This document shows, piece by piece, positions 44,326-56,078 of a stretch of DNA of 64,000 nucleotides. The stretch covers positions 5,960,071 to 6,024,070 of the forward strand of contig NC_087380.1 of assembly GCF_963675165.1 (NCBI RefSeq), written 5' to 3'. The notes under the pieces are model-generated. The model saw only the letters and a program-made list of their open reading frames with translations, ran no database searches and was not told the origin of the DNA. The DNA comes from Halichondria panicea (Eukaryota; Porifera; Demospongiae; Suberitida; Halichondriidae). The position numbers and the translations under genes are program-made. How positions within the stretch are numbered: the first letter of the stretch is position 1; the number at the start of each line of letters is the position of its first letter.

Positions 44326-45903
44326 ATGGCGCCTAGAATCATCATCATTCTACTGTTCAGTCTCACTTACTCAACTATTACTCTAACAGCACCTGTGCCT
44401 CGATCACAGAATAGTGTCGAAGATGGCAGACCTCGAAGACAGACCTTAGGAACACCTAGCGTTGTCTCGATAATGGTGGCTTCAGACTCATCTGATGAAA
44501 ACTGCCCAATATATGGTGACAGAGATTGTGGAAAGGTTCAAGATATGCTGTGTGCAGCACAAACATTTCAGCAAGAGTACAACAGGAGGAGGCTGGTATG
44601 TTCAGTTCTGTTCTTTGTTGTATGGTACATGTACAAATGTGTGACTGCATGTACGTATTGTTATTTTTTATAATGTATTCTTTATCTCCATTAATTTTTT
44701 CAGAGCCAACCAGCCTCCATGCAATCAGTGGATTCCTGTGCAAGAGTTGATTTCACTCCTACCAACAACATAAGACATTTGTATGATGACTTCAAAACCC
44801 TCTCCTCTATCTTCATGCAAGTGGGACAGGAATTTTCATTTCCAAACTTTGCCGATACTCAGTGTCAAATCAGGCACATTAACTCATATCTGGGAGAAAC
44901 GGTATAGTGCATGTATCATAATTATAGTGCTAACCCAAAAGAGAGTTACCTCAGCTAATTAAACTTGTGTAGCTTGCTAGGTTCTTCGGGAATTACTCTT
45001 TTAATTATTTGACAGGTTGACTATTTCTGTGAGTACAACAAGACTGAGTGTGGAACAGTTCGTTACGTCTGCAACACTGATTTCACCCCCAATCCGACAT
45101 TTAACTACACAAGGCATCAATTTGATGAGGAGTGTTTCGATAATCTCCTTAACTCACTCCAGATGACTCTTAACCTGCTCCATCACGTCTATTTCTCATC
45201 TAGTTCGGCAGTTTCAGGACAAAGTATTTGTGCGCGTAGTGGTGCTACTTGCTTCAGAGCATCGCACGACCAGACAGCCTCGTTGGAATCATTCAGAGCA
45301 ACCCTCAGAGAAAGACAACAAAGTCTGCCATCTTCACTTGTAAGTATAGAACAAGTAATTATAAAGGAGACCACTTGCACAGTACGCTAAACAGTCATGG
45401 AGCACAATTAATGGTTTATTCTTTTTTCAGATTACTCACAATGATGTGGAATGCAGACCTGCTATTGTATTTGAACCGTCTGTGCTCAACTTGTACTCAT
45501 CCCTGATTGAGACAAGTCGAGAGCTGTCCACTGTATCAAACCAGAGTGACCTTGTTCAGCAACTGAACTCAACTGTTTTGCCTCTTCTTCATGATGTAGT
45601 GGTGAGTCTTTCGTGATGTTTGCTAAATACTGTTTTCTTCCGCACTTAATTTTGCTGCTGGAAATAATGCTCATTTTTTCTTTATTCTTTCAGGCACCAG
45701 TTGTGCATGATGAGAGTGAGAGGACAGCATTGAATGGACTGAGTATCACCATTCCTAGCAGCCCGCAAGAACACTCTGAAGATGAAGCAATGGCCAGCTG
45801 CCTTGTAACTCATCTGAGCATAACGTACGAGGCCCTAATGCACGATCAGCTCCGTCACCATTGGACAGTACTGAACAGAGCAAGAGATACTGGCTGCGTC
45901 TAA
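44326..45903 (+). CDS. Gene Y copy 2: secreted cysteine-rich protein, most diverged copy
   Basis: Exons 44326-44595, 44704-44901, 45016-45339, 45431-45601 and 45694-45903, all phase 0; 390 aa. Compared with copy 1 there are about 17 replacements (for example AFART to DFTPT, HHQYF to HHVYF, LNLTV to LNSTV) and in-frame insertions of one residue at the end of exon 1 (EYNRRRL), three in exon 3 (FSSSSAV) and four in exon 5 (HD and ERT region). The 14 mature cysteines, signal peptide, R-P-R-R site and all four sequons (one as NST instead of NLT) are kept. This is the most distinct Y protein and so the best test for functional divergence. Confidence 0.85.
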
Positions 45904-48080
45904 AACCAGTGACACGGACTTCACCATGGAAACTATGAACAATGACATCAGGACACTGTTAACATTTAATGCGGCAATGATTAGATAGCATTTACTACCC
46001 AATTCTTTTGATAGAATCACTTAACTTCATTTTTTTCTCACTTTTTATTTGAGTTTGTGTATAGCTAGGTCTCTATTAATAATTATTACTATTACTTTCA
46101 AAAAAAGGACCTCTAAACAGAATGAAAGCACCACGGGTGTTGATGCCTCAGTGGAGGTGCCAAAGCTACATAAAGCTAGCTTTTATACACACATGGATTC
46201 ATGATGAACATTTTTAATTTGCAGAATCCAGGGAAACTCAAAGAGTGGGTAATGATCGACAATGATTGTTGTTAAAAACGATCGATGCTGCAAGTTTAAT
46301 AGCAGAGCCTTGCAGTTCTCTTCTCACTCTTGCAGCTACTAATAGCTATAGCGTTCTAGTGCAGAGCTAACTATTAAGTAGAGTAGCAACACTTGGTGAA
46401 CAAGTTTTCCTATGGATTCTTTTGAAAAAGCTGCAATGGCATTCCAAATATTAAGCAAACTAGGCATAACTCGAGACAAAGCTTTATTTTGCAAATCCAC
46501 GAACACAAATCCAAGAAAACATGACTAGAAGCCTATAGAAACTCTTACTTGCACTTCATTGATCCTTGAGCAGCTAGCTGTACATACATGTGACAGTCTA
46601 CACACACTACCATATCAGAGCTCTGCTATACCGTATTACCTCGATTGGATTGCGCATGCGCACCAAGACATCTCCAAGTATATCAACTTGATTGCTCTCG
46701 CAAGTTGTACCATAGATAGTATCTATGGTTGTACTAACTCGAGATTTTTGCCAGACGTGCCATGGCGTTCTTGATATCTTGTATTGGTCACTGCTATAAT
46801 TTTACGTTCTCTCATAATGGACCCCTCCCATCAGAGGACAACCTCTATAAGGACACTAGCTATGGCACGGATTGAAATCACTATCTTGATGCATGTTTTT
46901 TACTTTTAGCTTTAAATGGAGGCTACAAAAGATGAAAAGAGTCGATGACATAGCGTATCACGGATACGGATATTCGACCATTCAATCCTTTTCTTCCTTT
47001 ATCTCTGCACCAGAGAACTGCCTCCGAAAAGAGGACAAAAGCTCTGCTCCTAAACTGTCCTTTATTTGGAAGTTCCACTGTATTGGGGCGCGATCAATTT
47101 GGCACCATGTAAACAGGTAAAAGTGTATGGGTATATCGTTGATATAGACCAGATATAAGTAGGGCCTGATAAATTATGCTCTTAATGTCTATTTTTGGTA
47201 AAGATCATTAGTTTTGCATAACAACATTTTCAGGGCAAAAAATGGCTGAAGGTGGTTGTCAGTTCAAGTCAGCTAGATATAACTGACTGAGAATCATGAT
47301 AATTATGTCTTGTGTGCTGTGTTATTGTCTTTTATGTCACATTTTTGGGTAGTCACATTTAAAGAATAGAATAATGGGAGAAAAAAGTATAATTAATTTT
47401 ATCAGGGCCAAATGAAAAGGCCTGCCTTTTCTGGAACACCAGATACAACTGGTAAAAAGGAAAGGATGAAGCTGTCCACCTTTGATTCATGTGCCTGCTG
47501 TACATAAAGAATAAGATGCCACAAACCGAGACTCATCAAGTGCATGCATGGTCTTTACCCGTTCAAAAACCTAACTGACATGAGCTTTACCGCCATTGAC
47601 CCTTTACCCGCCATTGACTCGATACAACGAGTCATAATGCCTGCGCACTGTGTCCATCCGAAATGTCACAGAGAGCGCACAAAGTTGCTAAAATCTGTAA
47701 GTAAACCATAATTTTTCGCCTGCATGGCGGATCGCAGGATCTTAAGGGGGGGGCGAAAACATCCCAGCAATTTTAAGGTTTCAGCACGTCATTTGGTCGG
47801 GATGTACGCTACAGTTTCGTGTCCTTCAGTAGTTACAAAACTCAGTACTTAATCTACTTAGCTCTCTAAGCAAATGGATTGTCTATAATGTTCTACTGCG
47901 ATCTTAGAAGCAATGTTTATACTGCTATGGTTTACCTTTTTCAGCATATAACAGCATAGGACTTGATAATACACAATTAGCTATAGTTAATAATAGCTAG
48001 TAGGTATGGAGGTAAAGTGCATCCTGAAAGAGATCTGTGGCAAGGTTTTCCGGCAGTTGAAACGGGTTGGTTCTCATCTG
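45904..48080. other. Gene Y 3' flank to gypsy-like remnant (unit 2)
   Basis: Same as 26713-30130 of unit 1 but without the 1.26 kb transposon. No supported gene. The inverted relative of the dispersed repeat is at 46300-46480. Confidence 0.5.
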
Positions 48081-49378
48081 GGGGTATAGTTTTGTCACAA
48101 ACGTATTCTCCTGTTTTGGAGCACAGCAATTGAGAGTCTGAAATGCACCTGAGTATTCAGGTATCAAAATGATCTTGTTAGGGGCGTTCTTTTGAGTGAG
48201 ATCTATCAGGGATGCTGCGAAATTGGGGATGACATTTCTGTAATAATTTGTGAGTCCGAGAAAAGCTCTAACTTAATTGTTTGGTTTGGGGGTTTATTCT
48301 TCTTTGTTTTCAGGGGGCTGTATTTGCGATACAATATTGAGCGTGCTCTTTTGTCGCTCCCAGTGATCTAGTATTCCACATTTTCTGTTCGTCACAGGGG
48401 TTACTGGGGCACTTGTTGGCAAGGTTTTCCGGCAGTTGAAACGGGTTGGTTCTCATCTGGGGGTATAGTTTTGTCACAAACATATTCTCCTGTTTTGGTC
48501 TCAAGCCCAGTGACCTAGTAGTCCATATGCATCTAGGTAGTATAGACTTTTGTCCTGTGGTGCAGTGAGTAGTCCTCTGCAAACTGGCCCCACTGGTTTT
48601 TGACTTTCGTTTGCTTACATGAAGGCATACATCTGAGCTGTGGGTAAACCTCCCAAAAATTGCTCACTAACCAACCATGAGGTCAATCACTTGGGCATGC
48701 AATGTCAGTACAGTCTCTTGTCCATCTGGTTGCTAAGTCTGTGAGAACAACTCCCTGAGTGACTCTCTGGTCTTCTGCTTGTGTGATCTGAATCAGTGCC
48801 GACATGTCTCCTCGTTGAGATATTTTATCTTCTAAGTATCGAGGTCTTCAACTAGTCATAGTCATAGGCTGCCATAGCTATACATAATTATGCCTGCTGT
48901 GCTTTGCCAGTTAGTTGAGGTGCAAGTACTACTTGCATCTCAACTAACTGGCAAAGCACATCACCTTCGAATGTAACATGGGAGCATACAAGGTGGACAA
49001 GTCAAGGTGCATGCATGTACATGCCTACTGTATAGGCATGTACATGCACCTTGACTTGTTCACGTACTCGTATGATCCCATGCTGCATTAATTCGAAAGT
49101 GATGAGATAGGCCTCGATGTCATCTGTGTCTAGAAGACTACTCAACTTCAGTGCATGAGGGCCTGCTTTTGCCAGGTTAGTCAGTTTGCTGTCTTGTCCG
49201 TCACAAGCTTCTGAAGTAGTGCTATCTGTTCCTCTGCAAACTGCTTCTCCCGCATTTGACTGTCTCTAGCAAGTTCCTCTTGTCGCTGTGGTATTTGTTC
49301 CTCTCTCTACTCCCTCTCGGCAGCTAGTTCTTATCGTCTTTGTTCCTCTCTTTGCTCTCTCTCTCGGCAGCTATAGTT
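48050..49378 (-). pseudogene. Ty3/gypsy-like remnant (unit 2)
   Basis: Same arrangement, breaks and 80-bp internal repeat as in unit 1, so the decay predates the duplication. The LAPQLTGKAQ block lies at about 48910 and the pol hinge block near 48170-48270. Confidence 0.75.
48898..49103. repeat. Two adjacent palindromes inside the Gag remnant (unit 2)
   Basis: Counterpart of 30996-31201, with the same X, inverted X, inverted Y, Y order. Confidence 0.85.
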
Positions 49379-51926
49379 CCTCTTATAATTAATTGCCGTT
49401 GTATATAGACTGTGTTCCAGATCCATCTACCAGCTTCCATCCACCACAGCAAGTCACCAGTATGTCCGTGCATGTTACTACGCATGGATGGACTGTGTGT
49501 ACCTGTGCTCAACACTGCATGTAGTAATTCATCACAAATCATAATTATACCCGCACAAAATGGATGTATAATAAATATATAGGGATTGGTCATCACCCCA
49601 CCAGTAAAAATTGCGTGGTATATTGGCCGGGAAAACATGGAAAACTACCAGTACATGTGATTGACGTTGTAACGGATTGGAGTTATGCTCTCGTCTGATT
49701 TCTTGTTTCCACGCTTTTTTGTGGTTCCCCTGGCCAATCCTAGCAATTTTTCACATTGCAAATGTTTTTCTAGTCGGACATGACGATGTACGCCACAAAC
49801 CACGTTATGTATAGTGCTCAAATCGATTGTATATATGATATGAGTTTTTTAATATTATTGTAGGCTTATTCTCAAAATATTGCATGTGTGTTGGGGAGGG
49901 AGGGGAGCATGCAATCGCTCAGATTGCATGCTCATAGTTTGATCACTTTCATTTACAGTTGTCGTATAATTATACAGTGTCTATTGTAGTGACTGCTTTC
50001 ATATGACAGGTGTCTCCGTACGTGTGTGTGTGTGTGTGTGTGTAGCTTTTACCTTGTATGTATACATTCTTGTTTCCTACTCCACGTCAGCCTCTCAATA
50101 AACAATAACGTCTGTTGTTGGGAAGTCTAGTAGTGTTTGTGTGAAATTTCACTTAGTTAAAATCTACCTCCCCTAGATTTTTTTTTTAGAAAGATCGGAT
50201 GCAGTTTGTTTTAACACGTACTAAGCTGCATGGTAGTAAATGAGGTGTGAAGGTCGCTAAAATTACTGTAAACAGTTTCGAATACTCTACCATTATTTAT
50301 GTACTTCTTCCGAGTAGTTGTTGTATAATTATGTGGGCACGGATCATAAACTCTCTGTTTGAAACTAATTGTTAAACAGATCATGTTGTTACATAATTAT
50401 GTCAACAGTTTCAAAATCTTGATTTTAGGATACGTAAGTATATACTTAAGGATATACGGTTGAAGTATTTCTATGGTACTTGGTCACCAATTTTGGATGT
50501 GGAAACAAGCCTGGAGAGGTTACAACAACTAAGGCACCGTAGCGTTGCTTAGTTTCCAAAACAACTTTTAATATAGCAACCGTGTTTCACTAGCTAGTTT
50601 CTCTTTCCTCTCGTTGGCTTACAATGAACTCATTTTGAATGTTACTATTAATTCTATAGCCATACTTAATGATCCGTAGTTGTATACCTTATTAAGTTTG
50701 AATTGTATGTGGTGCATGCACTCTGTTTATGCATTGTTGGCGTCCTTGTAGTCATGTACGTTAATCGTAATCTAGTCAAGACGTTATCGTATACATCTAC
50801 ATGTAAGGTCGTACTTTGTGAGTTCCTCCAGTTCCAACTCTAACACTATACGCTAACCCTAACCCTATTAGGCCACTGCGATAATATATTAACTGTAGTC
50901 CATAAATGTGCGTGTAGCTGTGTGGAGTGTATCCTGTGCCAGCACCTATTATGGGAGGGTCATGCATGACTGCATGTAGCCACACACTTTCATATTCCTC
51001 CTAGCAGATTGAGATTCATTTTCTGTATGTATACTATAGACTAGGTCATTTTTAGTTTGATAATGGTTTGTGTGTGTGCTTCAATTGCCTGTCCACTTTC
51101 CTCTACTAAATTAGGATTCAAAGTTCTTCTATACTCACCATTGGTGACTTTCAATTACTATTGACTCTTTTCCAAGAAACCATTCTAATTGTTACCAAGG
51201 TCTTTCCTTACGTACCTTTTGTCACGGTCAATAGTATCCTCCTTGTTCAAAGTTGCCTGGGAATTGTTAGATCATGCGTGATCAGAGCCCCACATTTTGA
51301 ATACTTATTTTTCCCAAATGCTCGTCTTTCAATTGTCTTCCTTACTAACTTCCACCAACCCTTTCTCCACTTAACCCTTTCTAAGTTTTCCCGTTTCAGT
51401 ATTCAATCTCCTTGTTCCAATTATTATAATAACGCTTTTAAATTACGGCTTCCAGTCTTAGCATCCTACAGTATGATAATTATGATAATTATAGTTGCAT
51501 TTTTAAGATTTCTTCGAGTACATTGCTTGTCGTTATTTCCTGCTTTGGTCGCTAAGCTGTACAAGTGGCAAATGTATCAGTGTCTTGTGCGTTAGTATTA
51601 GTTAGGCATTGCATGCATGAGTTCAATAGTCATTGGAGTGACGTAGGTCCACAGGCCCTGAGGGCATTACATTTCTCCGGCATTACATTGCTCCAGTGCC
51701 GATATTTGCAGTGATCAGGCAACAATGCTCATTACGATCTGACCTCAACACCAACTTTGTAAGCCTATTGTGCTAATTATATTGAGTCTGGTGTAAGTGG
51801 TGTTTGAACAAAATTACGCATGCTGTAAAAGTATACAATGAAGTCAATATCAGAAGCCATACGTCCACCATTAAGGAAGCAATCAAAAAAATGAAAACAG
51901 AACATCCCTAGTGTTCTAGTCTATCA

Positions 51927-52091
51927 CAGAGGAGGTCCGACATGCGTGCACGAATCACTACAAGTTCAGTGCATTGATGTCATTGCAGTCATGTGATAAC
52001 GTTCAGGCGACGATGCACTGAACTTGTAGTGATTCGTGCACGCATGTAGGAAGTTGTAGTGATTCATGCACGCATGTCGGATCTCCTCTGA
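51927..52091. repeat. Long hairpin with partly duplicated right arm (unit 3)
   Basis: Counterpart of 14734-14867, sharing the extra right-arm duplication with unit 2. Confidence 0.8.
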
Positions 52092-53998
52092 GTCTATCAT
52101 TAAGACACTATAACTTGCTCAAGATTATTGTAAATAGGTGTTTACTGGTTGTTATTTTCATGCATGGCCCTGTATTGAGGTGAGATGTGAGTATTTACGT
52201 TTGTAGAGAACACAACCAGACATTTAATACAAGATTAGTAATGTTGAACCTTCGAAGATACATGATATTTAATCTGGGCTATTTTGTATGACTGCATGAA
52301 AACCCCTAACCACGATATTTACATGGTATGTGGATTGCCAGCACTCATCAAATGTTTCCTACTACATTCCTGCCTTTCCCCCAGCTGCACTTGTGTGGAT
52401 GTATCCTCACATGGTGACTATTCCTTGAGGGGGGATCATTTCGCATGATATCAAGTTACGCACTGTACATGTGATGCACTGTGGATGGAAGTTTGAGATT
52501 GCAGTGTTGTGGCATTTATTGTACGCTAACGCTGTTTTACAAACAACACTGAACTTTTTTACGAGCTTTTTTTGGCTATAGTATGGTACTATAATTATAA
52601 AAGCTATAATAATAGGCCACCAAGAGAGTATGCAGATGTATTTATGGCTGTTGTTGGAGCATTCACTATACAACATGTATTCTGCAGCTCAATGAAATCT
52701 ACCAGCTAGGGGATCGAGATACAACTGCACGAGGACCTAAACAATGAAGCTCTACGTACAATGTATAAACAAACTATTATGCAATGATGGAGACGGATAG
52801 GATAGGGAGGATTGTTAACGAGGAAGTATATATTATGGTCATGTGCATGAGGGGAAAACAACTTTACCTAGCTCGCTATTTCATTTCTCTTAAAAGGGAA
52901 ACTATGTATTTATATATTAATTATGTCCTCATGGACTATAGACTATAATGATCTCATAGCTTAGTGTGGAGCAATGCTTGAGAAGTTCTACGCATTAGAT
53001 TGAGAACTTAGAGGCTTCAAATTTATTATCACACAAGGATTCTGTTTGTACACTCTAAACCACGATCAGCTGATTTTTGTGGTTTTCAAATTTGTACAAC
53101 AACCATACAAATGAATGCCTGGGGCATGATTCAGGGTGCACACACACACCACAAGGTGCATGCTATTTCGCTGAGTAAATTTACTCCCTGAAGTAATTAG
53201 CGTAATTGGAAATCCCATATCCTCTCAATTGGGGTATATTTCACATTAAGTGACCTAGCTCACAGTATCACGTACAACACCTGCGAAATAGTTATCAATT
53301 GCTGTTTTGGCACCTGCTTAGTTGGCATGCTTTATTGCTCATGTTACAACTTTCACCTTTGGAGTTCCATCATGCAACCTATTCGACCGTGAATGTGTGT
53401 TCGTTTAATTGATTGAGTGTCTAGAGTTACAATTTAATTTTAATTATGAACCCCATGTACCAAATTTAGCGTGTGTAAATTTAGCGTGTGTAATGTGTTA
53501 TTAAGTCAACTGTTATGTCGTATAATTGTGCTTTCAATAACAGGCCTGTAAATTCTACACTGTACCTGGGGGAAAACCCCAATTTGTGTATAATTAGTAG
53601 ATGTATGAATCCCCTGAGGTACGTGCCGGGCTTGTGTCTAGGGGGGATTCCCTTGATATGAACCCACACATGTGTAGTGTTTCACAACTCTGTGAAAACA
53701 AGTTAAGTACCTGCATATCCGGCTTAGTCATCTGATTGGAGGAATTCCCATTTAATTTTGAAGCCATTGTTTTTTAAAGTTTATTTCTAGAGCGCTTCTA
53801 AGAATACATTTAATAATTATTTACATTATTATAGTGCGCGTGTTCAGTGCAAATAGAATCATTATTATGACTTGTTTTGCATGCTGTATATGGATACTAC
53901 AATATTGTCTCTTTATGGAACTCTAAGGCTGACTGTATTATGAAACTTGCCGGTGGTCTACTGGGGGAAGGGGGATATGCTTACTTATCATTGTTCTA

Positions 53999-54297
53999 CA
54001 GTAGAACCTCGATTATCCGGCCCTCCATTATCCGGAACCTCGATTATCCGGCTTGGCAGTTTTCTTGTTATCAGATCAGAAAATGGGGGTGTCCCTCAAA
54101 CGCGCATGCGCGTTGCAGCTGTTACCATGGAGACATGCCTGCTTATCTTTTGCGCATGCGCAGACAACCATGTGGCACTGTTGTTTATCAATAAAGTGGG
54201 TGGATCAAGGCGTGGTTTATCTATTCGATTATCCGGCGTATTCACTTATCCGGCCTGCTTCTGGAACCAAGGTGTCCGGATAATCGAGGTTCTACTG
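53999..54297. mobile_element. Pogo/Tigger-like MITE, 299 bp, unit 3 only
   Basis: Ends CAGTAGAACCTCGATTATCC and its complement, flanked by TA on both sides (53997-53998, 54298-54299). This end sequence and the TA duplication are typical of pogo/Tigger elements of the mariner superfamily. Units 1 and 2 lack it (TATCATTGTCTTCATCAAAT near 16760 and 36040). Extra GATTATCCGG repeats and ATGCGC palindromes lie within; no transposase. Confidence 0.9.
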
Positions 54298-55853
54298 TAC
54301 ATCAAATGATATCATACCAGGAAAGATGCAACATTAACGATAATATTATTCATTACTTATTGTAGGATTGGTGGAACATCACCCAATGCTCCTTTTTCAA
54401 AGACAGCCTCTTGTTACTTAGTAGTATGTTGCAATGAAAATTCCCCATGAACTTTAAGCGAGCTATATACAGTTGAGGCGGTGGGCCAGTTTTGATTCGC
54501 TGAAACTTCTATCGTTGAATTGGTCGGTAATACCAGGTACTTGCTCAAGTGAATCTAGTTAACTTTATGAGTCATTTGTTATGTTGCCTATAGTTACTAA
54601 ACTATGATTAATCTTCAGGAAATTGTGATTTGTCCGTATGAATTTGTTAAAAAAAAGATGAATCACATTTCAACCAGCTGTGTTACATGTACTCTGACGA
54701 TGTTCAATACATTTTATCTTTCAAGTGCATTTGTCACCTAACTGTATTTATCATGTTGGTGTCAAATGATCCGTTATGCTCCTGCTCCCCCCCCCACCCC
54801 ACCACACTCCACCCCCTAGTTTAGTTAATTACTGTCATTATTACTTTAGACCTAGACCAGAAAAACAACGTTCGCTAAATATAGATTAAGATGTACTCAA
54901 TGCTCAATGACGGGCACTTAATCACATCCTGCTCCTCTGTGTGGGGCCTATACCAATGCAAATAGATTTTCTCCATCCCACGGTCACTGGTTTTCATCAG
55001 TATACTTGCTTGCATTCACTAGATACACCATTCTAGTTTTTGGTTTTATTTTGCGTGCTCATGCATGTACATGTACAACTCACAAACGTTGCTTAAGCTT
55101 TCACTTTCTGTATTTCCCAACTCCATTGCTTGCAGTAATAAGTAGTCACTTCCTGCATGTGCATTTCAAAGATAGATGTGATGATGTTTGTTGACATCGA
55201 ATGGCTTCTTCCTAGTTACGCTAATCCATGCAACTACTTAAACACAAGTGACTTCGGTATGCACTTAATTGCCATCTCACTTTGTACATTTTGGGAATAA
55301 AAATTAATGACCAAATACTGCCGACTGATTGGAACATTTTGAAACTTGCGGAATAGGAATTTTGTTGTCATGTTTAGTTACCAATGGTATTGTTGGTCAG
55401 AGCCTGTCTTGAGTATTGATTGATTGAATATCAGCTGCATGGCATTATCTGTGCATATGGTGCTTTCACATATTTCGCAGCTAGTAAACAACTTCTGTAC
55501 CAGTGTATAGTGGGACCTGGATATTAAGTTAATGAACTAGTTTCACCTCATTAGGTATACGTAACTACGCATAATGTTGCAATCACGATAAGGGTAAGTG
55601 ACTGTTCTATATTTGTGGATGTTAAAGGCTGGCTCTCCGTCACAAAGGGAAACCTTACTCTCCCTTGTGCATGGCTGATAGATGTTTTGTATATCAGATT
55701 ACATAAACACATAAATTATTGTGAAATATGCAAACAACAAATCGATGTCTTCTGTTCTAAAATCCCCCATTTTCTAAACAGGTCATTGCTTCATTAATTG
55801 CTGGGGTTCACTGCATGCTCACGTCCAGTTTGTCAGTCATGTTTATGCTACTA

Positions 55854-56078
55854 CCGTATAGCGCGAAATTTTCGAGGGGCTTAATTTTCGTGGATTTCGT
55901 GGGTTAGCAATCCTACACGAAAATTAAGTCCACGAAAATCGTTCTTTACCTGCTATAACGTGCAAGATTTAAAGGAGTGGCTTCCGGTAGCAGTCATTCC
56001 GCGAACATTGTGCAACGAAATGGCTTTTAGAGGCCAATCCACGAAATATAAGTGCCTCGAAAATTTCGCGCTATACGG
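55854..56078. mobile_element. CCGTATAGCG-family MITE, 225 bp, unit 3 only
   Basis: TIRs CCGTATAGCGCGAAATTTTCG; TA on both sides (55852-55853, 56079-56080). Units 1 and 2 show the empty site GCTACTATGTGTACC (near 18770 and 38003), so insertion after duplication with TA duplication is demonstrated directly. Confidence 0.95.

Larger units (their letters stand above)
31873..49779 (+). repeat. Tandem array unit 2 (17.9 kb)
   Basis: Second head-to-tail copy. It differs from unit 1 by lack of the 1.26 kb transposon and the 176-bp segment, by a ~40-bp loss near 35313, and by numerous substitutions and small indels in introns. Start and end match the unit 1 boundaries, so the unit 1/unit 2 and unit 2/unit 3 junctions are the same sequence. 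Confidence 0.95.
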
